Position numbers and translations under genes: made by a program
Part shown: in pieces, positions 1-5,198 of the stretch
Layout of the letters: every line of letters starts with the position of its first letter
How positions within the stretch are numbered: position 1 is the stretch's first letter
NCBI GenBank assembly: GCA_030150335.1
Contig: JASLGC010000249.1
Location: 1-5,227 of the forward strand
Reading direction: 5' to 3'
Source: Flavobacterium sp.
Lineage (GTDB): Bacteria > Bacteroidota > Bacteroidia > Flavobacteriales > Flavobacteriaceae
Length of the DNA stretch: 5,227 bases
The notes under the pieces: model-generated
What the model was told of the DNA's origin: nothing
Database searches by the model: none
What the model saw: the letters and a program-made list of their open reading frames with translations, nothing else

Positions 1-280
1 AAACACCTTCTTTAAGTGTTACAACCTTGCTTTTATATCCAATTGCAGTCAACTCAATGTCAACAGGCAATTCTACTTTTTCTCCAAAACGGAATTCCCC
101 TCTGTCATTACTCTCAGTCATCAACGCTTTCTGAGGCGCTGTAACCAATACATCCGCAATCGGCTTCCCCTTTCCGTTGAGAATTACTCCGAACACAGTT
201 TCGGAAACTTGGGCAATAGAAATTATGGGAAGAAATACCAAAAGGATTGATAGCTTCCAAAAAAGTAAATTTTGTTTCAT
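1..280 (-). CDS. Probable TonB-dependent outer-membrane receptor, N-terminal part (runs off the left edge)
   Basis: Only the first 93 codons lie in the window, read from an ATG at 280. The protein starts with a signal peptide: a short basic start (K2, K9), a hydrophobic core at about 10-22, and a likely cleavage site after SIA (residue 23), just before Q24. Residues about 28-92 look like a carboxypeptidase-regulatory-like beta-sandwich, with the typical order V-x-G-V-I ... G-K-P-I-A-D-V ... T-E-S-N-D-R-G-E-F ... L-T-A-I-G-Y-K-S. In Bacteroidota this domain usually precedes the plug and barrel of TonB-dependent receptors, which import metal chelates, vitamins or glycans. Neither plug nor barrel is visible here, so the receptor call rests on the domain plus the adjacent FecBCD-type importer. 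It starts 27 nt after the acetyltransferase stop and probably belongs to the same operon. Alternatives are another surface protein carrying the same domain. The cargo is unknown; nickel or a nickel chelate is inferred from the neighbours. Confidence 0.72.
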   Translation of the reverse strand, partial: MKQNLLFWKLSILLVFLPIISIAQVSETVFGVILNGKGKPIADVLVTAPQKALMTESNDRGEFRFGEKVELPVDIELTAIGYKSKVVTLKEGV

Positions 281-307
281 CTATTTAGTGGTTTATTAGG
301 TTTTCTT

Positions 308-808
308 TTAAAGAGGATGCTCCATGTGAAGTGTGGTAAACCCACCTTCCTCAGCATCCTTAATCAAGTAGAATCCTTGTTTTTGCCAGAACTCAAAAGC
401 TCCTGTCAAAAAAGGATGAGTGTGTAGGTACAACATATTGATACCCTTCTCAATAGCCTCTTTCTTTAATTCGTCAACTAAAAGCTGGGCTATTCTCTTG
501 CGTCTATAAGCAGGCTCTACAAATAAGCGAGCTACTTCAACTGTAGTATATTGGCCGTAATCTAAATATGGAAAACGATGATCATATTCCATCATTCCAA
601 TTACACCTATCAAATTTCCTTCTTCATCGCGTGCTTGTAAAAAAACACCCAATGGATTGTCGATATACCAATCGTGGAAATTCACTAAATCACTTGGTAA
701 CTTCGCAGGATCAAGCATTGGGAACAACCCCTTTCTAAATTCTATTACATACTGTAATATCTCTTGCTCATCCGCTTGCGTTACCTTGCTAATTTTTATT
801 GCATCCAT
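308..808 (-). CDS. GNAT-family N-acetyltransferase
   Basis: A 166-residue protein of the usual single-domain GNAT size, expected to transfer an acetyl group from acetyl-CoA to an amine; the acceptor is not identifiable. The acetyl-CoA-binding motif A is at about residues 90-114: VEVARLFVEPAYRRKRIAQ covers the beta strand and pyrophosphate loop, with RRKRIA in place of the usual Q/R-x-x-G-x-G/A, so the central Gly is Arg. Further on, LYLHTHP (about 126-132) and FWQKQGF (about 140-146) match the late beta strands and the common F-Y/W-x-x-x-G-F element. I chose the ATG at 808, which lies 1 nt after the ATPase stop and gives a normal N-terminus (MDAIKISKV). An in-frame ATG at 832 would add eight residues (MFLQEINK) and overlap the ATPase gene by 23 nt. 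The position between a transporter ATPase and a receptor indicates co-transcription, but a functional link is not shown by the sequence. Confidence 0.86.
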   Translation of the reverse strand: MDAIKISKVTQADEQEILQYVIEFRKGLFPMLDPAKLPSDLVNFHDWYIDNPLGVFLQARDEEGNLIGVIGMMEYDHRFPYLDYGQYTTVEVARLFVEPAYRRKRIAQLLVDELKKEAIEKGINMLYLHTHPFLTGAFEFWQKQGFYLIKDAEEGGFTTLHMEHPL

Positions 809-809
809 C

Positions 810-1583
810 TTATTTATTTCTTGAAGGAACATATATCGGTCGCCCGTTATTTTGTAAATGTGTCAACGGCAATTTGTACGTCTTTTCTAATAATTGATGT
901 AACTCCTCTTGTTCACATTCATTCACATCTAAAAGGCGCTTATCCTCTGTTAAGTAAAAATTATCGCCATACATAAAAGCCATATTCGGATCATGCATTA
1001 CACAAAGAATCGTTGTCCCTTGATCTGCTAAAGCACGAACACACTCTAATACAGCCACTTGATAATGTAAATCCAAGTGATTCGTAGGCTCATCTAACAG
1101 TAATATATCCGGTTTTTGAACCAGTACACGACATAGTAAAACCAACTGTCTCTCCCCTCCGGACAACGACGTATAAGCCTTGTCTTTCAGATGAGTCAAT
1201 TCAAATTGATTCAACACATCCTCTACCGCCTGGTGATCATCCTCACTCGGTGAAAACTTAGAAAAAGAAGCACGACCAGTCAGAATCACGTCTTTCACTT
1301 TAAAAGGAAAAGTCGTTTGGTGAAACTGAGTTAAAAACCCAAGGCGCACACCCTGTTGTTGTCCCGGTTTTATCTTTCTTCTCTCTTTATCTCCGATGAT
1401 GATCTCCCCTGTATATTTCTGCTCTAACCCTGCCATTACATTAAACAGTGTCGATTTACCACTACCATTTCTACCCAAGATAATAGAGAATTCTCCTTGC
1501 TTAAACTGAACATTCACGTTGTTCAATACTTGCTCTTTCCCATAAGAAAAACTCAAGTCTTTAATTGAAATTATATTGCTCAT
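810..1583 (-). CDS. ABC importer ATP-binding protein, FecE/BtuD type
   Basis: This is the ATPase that powers the FecCD-type permease encoded just upstream. From the ATG at 1583 it has 257 residues, normal for the family. All ABC motifs are present: Walker A GRNGSGKST at about 37-45, Q-loop Gln at about 86 (FLTQF), signature LSGGERQ at about 140-146, Walker B ILLLDEP at about 160-166 with the catalytic Glu, D-loop NHLD following, and the switch His at about 197 (VMHD). The long form would begin at a TTG codon at 1592. I prefer the ATG at 1583 because it gives an ATGA overlap with the permease stop (1580-1582) and an ordinary start, MSNIISIKDLSFSYG. The overlap suggests translational coupling and equal stoichiometry with the permease. 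The protein should sit on the cytoplasmic face of the inner membrane as a dimer. The family handles ferric siderophores, haem, cobalamin and, in some bacteria, nickel or cobalt; ATPase sequence alone does not tell which. Confidence 0.93.
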   Translation of the reverse strand: MSNIISIKDLSFSYGKEQVLNNVNVQFKQGEFSIILGRNGSGKSTLFNVMAGLEQKYTGEIIIGDKERRKIKPGQQQGVRLGFLTQFHQTTFPFKVKDVILTGRASFSKFSPSEDDHQAVEDVLNQFELTHLKDKAYTSLSGGERQLVLLCRVLVQKPDILLLDEPTNHLDLHYQVAVLECVRALADQGTTILCVMHDPNMAFMYGDNFYLTEDKRLLDVNECEQEELHQLLEKTYKLPLTHLQNNGRPIYVPSRNK

Positions 1584-2587
1584 CCGTTCCAATTCATTAA
1601 ACTTTTCTTCATTAAGTAGATAAAAATAGGTGCACCAATCAACATTGTAAATACTCCTACAGGTATTTCAAACGGCATTACAGCCCTTGAAAAGTCATCT
1701 ATCACCAATAGAAATGCTCCTCCGATACTGATATTTGCCCAAACACAAATACTGTTGTCCGGACCGAAAATCATTCTACTGATATGTGGTACAATTAGTC
1801 CAAACAAGCTAATCACCCCTACCGCTGCTACTGACGAAGCAGTAATCATAGTAGATACAGCAATTAACACCAGTTTTAAAACCTTTGGATTAACCCCTAC
1901 CGCCAGTGCTTCGTTATCACCTAAAGACAATAAATTAAGTTTCCATCTCAAAAAGACAATAACCGCAAGCCCAATTACAATTGGATAAACAGCCATATTT
2001 ACCTTAGACCATGAAGCCGTATGTAAATTACCCATCGTCCATTGTATAATCGCTTGCAACTTATACGGATCACTCAAATATTGTAAAAGTGTCAACAAGG
2101 CTGTGAAAATTCCCGAAATGATAATTCCCGAAAGCACCATACTCACAATTGAAGTACGACTACCAGCATAAGAAACACCATACGTCATTAAAACAGCACA
2201 CACACCAAAAATAAAAGCAGATAAATTAATAGACATAAAAGGGAAAAGCATAGCCAACGCCGCTCCAAAAGCAGCCCCAGATGAGATTCCTAATGTAAAA
2301 GGATCCACAATTGGGTTTCTAAAAATGGCTTGTAATACACCACCCGCAGAAGCTAAAGAAGCCCCCACTAAAAAAGTCAAGATGATACGTGGCATTCTTA
2401 CCTTCCATATAATAGTCTCAATTGGACTCGTAGCAATATCCTGTCCTTGCCAACGATCAAACATTCGCATGGCATAGTGCGCTAACTCGCTTAGGCTTAG
2501 GTTTTCTGTTGATCCTAACAACAGCGAACCTACGACTAAAACGATAGGCACTATCAACAATAAGGCTACTTTTAGCTTATTCCCCAT
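1580..2587 (-). CDS. ABC importer permease, FecCD/BtuC family
   Basis: A 335-residue inner-membrane protein of full family length that would form a homodimeric translocation channel. Hydrophobic segments are seen at about 7-25, 67-88, 99-119, 121-141, 148-170, 196-214, 237-272 (probably two), 285-300 and 307-326, consistent with the ten-helix FecCD fold. Family hallmarks are present: RMPRI at about 64-68 followed by G-A-S-L-A-S-A-G-G-V-L-Q and RNPIVDPFTLGIS at 90-102; WTMGNL at 183-188; SLGDNEALAVGVN at 221-233; GVISLFGLIVPHISRM at 257-272, the cytoplasmic coupling region that meets the ATPase; and E-I-P-V-G-V-F-T-M-L-I-G-A-P-I-F near the end. It follows the binding-protein gene by 15 nt and overlaps the ATPase gene by 4 nt. 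A single permease gene with one ATPase implies a 2+2 complex like BtuC2D2. The cargo cannot be read from the sequence; nickel is a context-based inference. Confidence 0.95.
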   Translation of the reverse strand: MGNKLKVALLLIVPIVLVVGSLLLGSTENLSLSELAHYAMRMFDRWQGQDIATSPIETIIWKVRMPRIILTFLVGASLASAGGVLQAIFRNPIVDPFTLGISSGAAFGAALAMLFPFMSINLSAFIFGVCAVLMTYGVSYAGSRTSIVSMVLSGIIISGIFTALLTLLQYLSDPYKLQAIIQWTMGNLHTASWSKVNMAVYPIVIGLAVIVFLRWKLNLLSLGDNEALAVGVNPKVLKLVLIAVSTMITASSVAAVGVISLFGLIVPHISRMIFGPDNSICVWANISIGGAFLLVIDDFSRAVMPFEIPVGVFTMLIGAPIFIYLMKKSLMNWNG

Positions 2588-2602
2588 ATTCTATTTATCT
2601 AA

Positions 2603-3607
2603 CTAATTATTTATTTCATATAGTTTTTTCAACACCTCTTGGATCTCAACGTTCAACTCATCAGCTGACATTTCGTTGTAACACCAATTGCGCACTTGCT
2701 TAGCAAATAGTAAAAACTTAACTGTGTGGGGATCGTAATAGAATGTTGGATACATTTCATATACGTGTTTGTTTTTTACTGCTGGCAAGTTTTCTAACTC
2801 TTTCAAACTATATACATCATCTTGGCTTGAATCCCATAAGATAATGATGTCTGGATTCCATTTGTACAAAGTCTCTGCTCCTACATTTGGAGCTTCCATT
2901 TCCAAAGGACAAGCATTCACTGCTCCTGATAAATTAATAGCTAAATCCATTAAAGTACCTTTTCCTGAAGTCGATAAAACACGCCCTTTAGACCAAGCAT
3001 AATAAGCTGTTTTAGGATTTTCGAACTTTGCTGATTGCATTTTTGCTACCTCTGCTCTGATATAAGTAACAATCTCCTCAGCACGTTCTTTTTTACCTAA
3101 TAACGTAGCCATTCCAACCAATTCTTTGTAAATAATTTCCTGACTCTTGCTTGATACGGTATATACTTTAATCCCTAATTGCTCTAACTGTTCTACCGTT
3201 TCGATGTCTTTGTCAAACGTAATAACCAAATCAGGTTGCAACCCGATGATTGACTCTATATTACTTGAACCACCACCAAAACTCGGTGTAGCAATCTCTT
3301 TATTAGCAATGCGTCTATCTAATTTAGATAGAAACGAGAAAGTATCTTCCTTTTGATATACCTGTTGCGGAATACCCACCAATTTATCTTGGGCACCTAA
3401 CATATAAATATCATCTACAAGCGGGTCATAAAGAACAACAATACGCTGAGCCACAGCATCAAGAGTAATCTCTTTATCTCTACAATCTAAAGCCGTAACA
3501 CTTGTATCTTTTAATTGCTCTTTCTCTTCCACTTTTGACTTACACGCATTTGTAAAAACAGCGCTAATCATCACAAGGGCAAAGAATAGAAATTGTTTAG
3601 TTTTCAT
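2603..3607 (-). CDS. ABC importer substrate-binding lipoprotein, FecB/BtuF/CeuE type (periplasmic binding protein family 2)
   Basis: A 334-residue periplasmic binding protein that would hand its ligand to the permease encoded 15 nt downstream. The N-terminus is a lipoprotein signal: K2/K4, a hydrophobic core at 6-18, then TNAC with the lipidated Cys at 22. The lipobox is imperfect (Thr at -3). The mature part shows the family's two-lobe pattern: RIVVLYDPLVDDIYMLG at about 55-71, IESIIGLQPDLVITFD at about 117-132 (the IxxLxPDLV signature), LGIKVYTV at 144-151, then the second lobe with GAETLYKWNPDIIILWD at about 243-259 and a C-terminal helix after YDPHTVKF. Possible ligand contacts visible but unproven are W205, H281 and H294. 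The start lies inside the end of the ureE-like gene, an 11-nt overlap that ties the importer to the nickel-chaperone genes. Known members bind ferric siderophores, haem, cobalamin or nickel chelates (for example Helicobacter and Campylobacter CeuE-like proteins). I favour a nickel species from context, with moderate certainty. Confidence 0.9.
   Translation of the reverse strand: MKTKQFLFFALVMISAVFTNACKSKVEEKEQLKDTSVTALDCRDKEITLDAVAQRIVVLYDPLVDDIYMLGAQDKLVGIPQQVYQKEDTFSFLSKLDRRIANKEIATPSFGGGSSNIESIIGLQPDLVITFDKDIETVEQLEQLGIKVYTVSSKSQEIIYKELVGMATLLGKKERAEEIVTYIRAEVAKMQSAKFENPKTAYYAWSKGRVLSTSGKGTLMDLAINLSGAVNACPLEMEAPNVGAETLYKWNPDIIILWDSSQDDVYSLKELENLPAVKNKHVYEMYPTFYYDPHTVKFLLFAKQVRNWCYNEMSADELNVEIQEVLKKLYEINN
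3314..3332. repeat. 19-nt dyad symmetry (9-1-9 palindrome) inside the binding-protein gene
   Basis: TCTATCTAA and its exact reverse complement TTAGATAGA are separated by a single T at 3323. It lies in codons for residues about 92-98 of the binding protein. The compact odd-length dyad resembles a dimeric regulator site more than an RNA hairpin, but it is intragenic and AT-rich, so coincidence is quite possible. Confidence 0.8.
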
Positions 3608-4079
3608 TGGATAGTTTTATAAGTTTTCTCACATTCTTAACTTCATTGTGCATCAATAAAGTTTGTTCCTGCAAGGTGATTTTATCATTTAATTTCGCAC
3701 GTAACTGCTCGTATAAATTACCGTCATAAGGAACAGTAAACGATTTCTTATCCGCGTCGGTAAACAAAGGCAAGTGCCTATTGCCGATATAGTAACAAAA
3801 ATCTGCTACTTCGCGTTCCACATCAGATGAGAAGACAATACACAAGGCTGGTTTCACAGCTATCTTAGCCAAGCAAACCCCATTTGCATATAGCAAATCA
3901 CCCTGTTGCCAATCTCTACCTACTACTTTTTGTAAATGAAGCTCTTTCCCCTGTTTGGTTTGTCTTTTAATCAATTGCTTTTGTGTTTCAAACCATTCGA
4001 TTTCAATCACATCAGCAACGTCTGTATTACAATCTACCGCAGCAGAAAGAACCTCATCTATTAGAATAATTTCTTGCAT
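3597..4079 (-). CDS. ureE: Urease accessory protein UreE-like nickel chaperone
   Basis: A 160-residue protein matching UreE in length and order. The N-terminal domain (about 1-72) has the peptide-binding-like pattern ending in GRDWQQGDLLYANGVCLAKI, comparable to the UreE R/L-x-x-G-D-x-L-x-x-x-x-G segment. The C-terminal metal-binding domain (about 75-150) holds the diagnostic CYYIGNRHLPLF at 95-106, with H102 at the place of the conserved inter-subunit nickel ligand, followed by FTVPYDGNLYEQLRAKL as in the UreE V-P-x-D-x-x-L-x-x-x-L helix. UreE dimers carry Ni(II) to the UreG/urease assembly complex and in H. pylori receive it from HypA. The usual His-rich tail is missing; the only His near the end is H144. 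The residue aligned with the second helix His of Klebsiella UreE (YHLGNRH) is Tyr97. Cysteines at 17, 69, 80 and 95 might supply metal ligands instead, which is speculation. It lies 7 nt after hypB and overlaps the binding-protein gene by 11 nt. No clear Shine-Dalgarno is seen. Confidence 0.8.
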   Translation of the reverse strand: MQEIILIDEVLSAAVDCNTDVADVIEIEWFETQKQLIKRQTKQGKELHLQKVVGRDWQQGDLLYANGVCLAKIAVKPALCIVFSSDVEREVADFCYYIGNRHLPLFTDADKKSFTVPYDGNLYEQLRAKLNDKITLQEQTLLMHNEVKNVRKLIKLSNEN

Positions 4080-4086
4080 ACAGGAA

Positions 4087-4800
4087 TTACTCAGCAGTAT
4101 TTTTTGCCTTTTTATCAGCTACTCTATCTTTCAACCATTGACACCATTCGTCCATTCCGTCTCCTTTTAAAGTACTAATTGTAAGAACCTCAATATTAGG
4201 GTTTACCTCTCTTGCGTCCTTAGTAACGTTCTCCACTGTAAATGGAACGTAAGGTAATAAGTCAGCTTTAGAAACTACCATTAACTCACTTGTTAAGAAC
4301 ATTCTTGGGTATTTTTTAGGTTTATCATCACCTTCAGTTGTTGCTAATAAAGTAACGCGGTAATCTTCTCCTAAATCGAATGCAGACGGACATAATAAGT
4401 TACCAACGTTCTCGATGAACAATAAGTCAGTACCTGTTAAGTCAATGTGGTCTAACGCTTGAAGAATCATCTGTGCTTCAATGTGGCACATCCCTCCAGT
4501 TACAATTTGCAAAGCATTAATCCCAACCTCTTGCATACGCACAGCATCTCTATCTGTTTCTGGGTCACCTACTAACACTGAAATGTTTAAGTCCTTAGCT
4601 AATCTCTTACCTGTCTCTTGCATTAAAGTAGTTTTTCCTGAACCTGGAGAAGAACAAACATTAATCACACATACATCTTTCAATTTCTCACGAATAGCAT
4701 TTGCTACATAGTCATTTGCTTTTAATAAGTGAAGTGTAGTATTATCACATTGTAGTGAACCTACGCGATTTCCTAAACTTTTTGGATTACTTGTTGACAT
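4087..4800 (-). CDS. hypB: HypB, nickel-incorporation GTPase for hydrogenase (and possibly urease) maturation
   Basis: A 237-residue SIMIBI-class GTPase that, with HypA, delivers Ni(II) to the active site of [NiFe]-hydrogenase and in H. pylori also supports urease. The P-loop is SSPGSGKTTL at 50-59. VGDPETDRDA at 77-86 is the switch I region with Asp residues, IENVGNLLCPSAFDLGE at about 129-145 contains the switch II/G3 segment, and SKAD at 177-180 is the base-specificity motif. The internal metal site of HypB is intact: C105-H106 in TGGMCHIEA and C137 in NLLCPS, the trio that binds Zn/Ni between subunits. CPSAFDLGE together with SSPGSGKT separates it from the related UreG. The N-terminus has neither the CxxCGC high-affinity nickel motif of Escherichia coli HypB nor the His-rich stretch of rhizobial HypB, so any nickel storage role is unlikely. 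It starts 13 nt after the hypA stop and ends 7 nt before the ureE-like gene. Confidence 0.95.
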   Translation of the reverse strand: MSTSNPKSLGNRVGSLQCDNTTLHLLKANDYVANAIREKLKDVCVINVCSSPGSGKTTLMQETGKRLAKDLNISVLVGDPETDRDAVRMQEVGINALQIVTGGMCHIEAQMILQALDHIDLTGTDLLFIENVGNLLCPSAFDLGEDYRVTLLATTEGDDKPKKYPRMFLTSELMVVSKADLLPYVPFTVENVTKDAREVNPNIEVLTISTLKGDGMDEWCQWLKDRVADKKAKNTAE

Positions 4801-4813
4801 AAGTATGGGTGAT

Positions 4814-5161
4814 TTATAATGATTGTTTAAATATTACTTTTGATATATATAGTTCGTTGCCTTGTACGATATCCGCAGACGGAGTACCACACGGACAGAC
4901 GAATCGGTGGTACTCCACCTTAAAGTCTTTATCACAGCTGTGACAGTGTGCGATGATATCGTTGACCACTACTTCTAATTCCATCTCTTTATAGATTAGA
5001 TTATCAATGATAAACGCATCAAAGGCATTCTGTATCAACACAGGCTGTACATTAGATAACAACCCTGCTGTAACCTGTATTTTCTGAATATCTTCTACTT
5101 TAGCCTCGTAGTGCTCCTCTAGGGTAGAAAAGATATCTTTCACGATTGACAATTCATGCAT
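4814..5161 (-). CDS. hypA: HypA, zinc- and nickel-binding metallochaperone
   Basis: A 115-residue protein of normal HypA length. It begins MHELSIV; the Met-His-Glu start is the conserved nickel site of the family, where the amino terminus and H2 bind Ni(II). The C-terminal part carries the zinc loop: CHSC at 73-76 and CPCG at 89-92, followed by the family ending I-V-Q-G-N-E-L-Y-I-S-K-V. HypA passes nickel to the HypB GTPase (next gene, 13 nt downstream) for insertion into hydrogenase, and in H. pylori it also interacts with UreE for urease maturation. The second zinc pair is spaced CxC (C89, C91) where most HypA proteins I know have CxxC, so one residue is absent; all four cysteines remain. 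The same codons form a perfect inverted repeat (4881-4916). It is the first gene of the visible set; the promoter is not evident in the 66 nt upstream, so the transcript may begin further right. Confidence 0.95.
   Translation of the reverse strand: MHELSIVKDIFSTLEEHYEAKVEDIQKIQVTAGLLSNVQPVLIQNAFDAFIIDNLIYKEMELEVVVNDIIAHCHSCDKDFKVEYHRFVCPCGTPSADIVQGNELYISKVIFKQSL
4881..4916. repeat. Perfect 10-bp inverted repeat inside hypA, over the zinc-motif codons
   Basis: GGAGTACCAC at 4881-4890 and its exact reverse complement GTGGTACTCC at 4907-4916 flank a 16-nt loop. In the transcript it spans codons of HypA residues about 82-94, including both cysteines of the second zinc pair. The arms are 60% GC in an AT-rich gene, so an RNA hairpin is plausible. 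A role in mRNA structure is inference; it may be chance within coding sequence. No U-tract follows, so it is not a standard intrinsic terminator. Confidence 0.85.
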
Positions 5162-5175
5162 CGCTTGATCTTTTT

Positions 5176-5198
5176 TAAATTCTATAAAATAAATTCTA
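5176..5198. repeat. Two 9-nt direct repeats in the leader upstream of hypA
   Basis: TAAATTCTA occurs at 5176-5184 and again at 5190-5198, a 14-nt period, 15-37 nt upstream of the hypA start. It could be a regulator site or part of an AT-rich promoter region. I do not see a good Bacteroidota TAnnTTTG -7 element in the 66 nt before hypA. The same 9-mer also occurs inside the acetyltransferase gene (736-744), which suggests the word is not rare in this AT-rich DNA. Confidence 0.7.

Noticed and set aside
281..307. A terminator or separate promoter between the GNAT gene and the receptor gene
   Set aside because: The 27-nt gap has no hairpin and no TAnnTTTG element, so a shared transcript is the simpler reading.
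764..976. A plus-strand open frame of about 70 codons
   Set aside because: It lies antisense to the ATPase and GNAT genes, which have clear family motifs, and its translation shows no recognisable domain.
1755..1988. A plus-strand open frame opposite the permease gene
   Set aside because: The minus strand encodes conserved FecCD motifs here; the plus-strand product looks like a low-complexity shadow.
2588..2602. A regulatory element between binding protein and permease genes
   Set aside because: Only 15 AT-rich bases with no repeat or hairpin.
3955..4170. A plus-strand open frame across the hypB/ureE junction
   Set aside because: Antisense to two well-supported genes, Ser/Ile-rich, with no domain pattern.
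4087..4800. Reading this GTPase as UreG
   Set aside because: The SSPGSGKT P-loop, TGGMCH and CPSAFDLGE motifs are those of HypB; UreG lacks the last two in this form.
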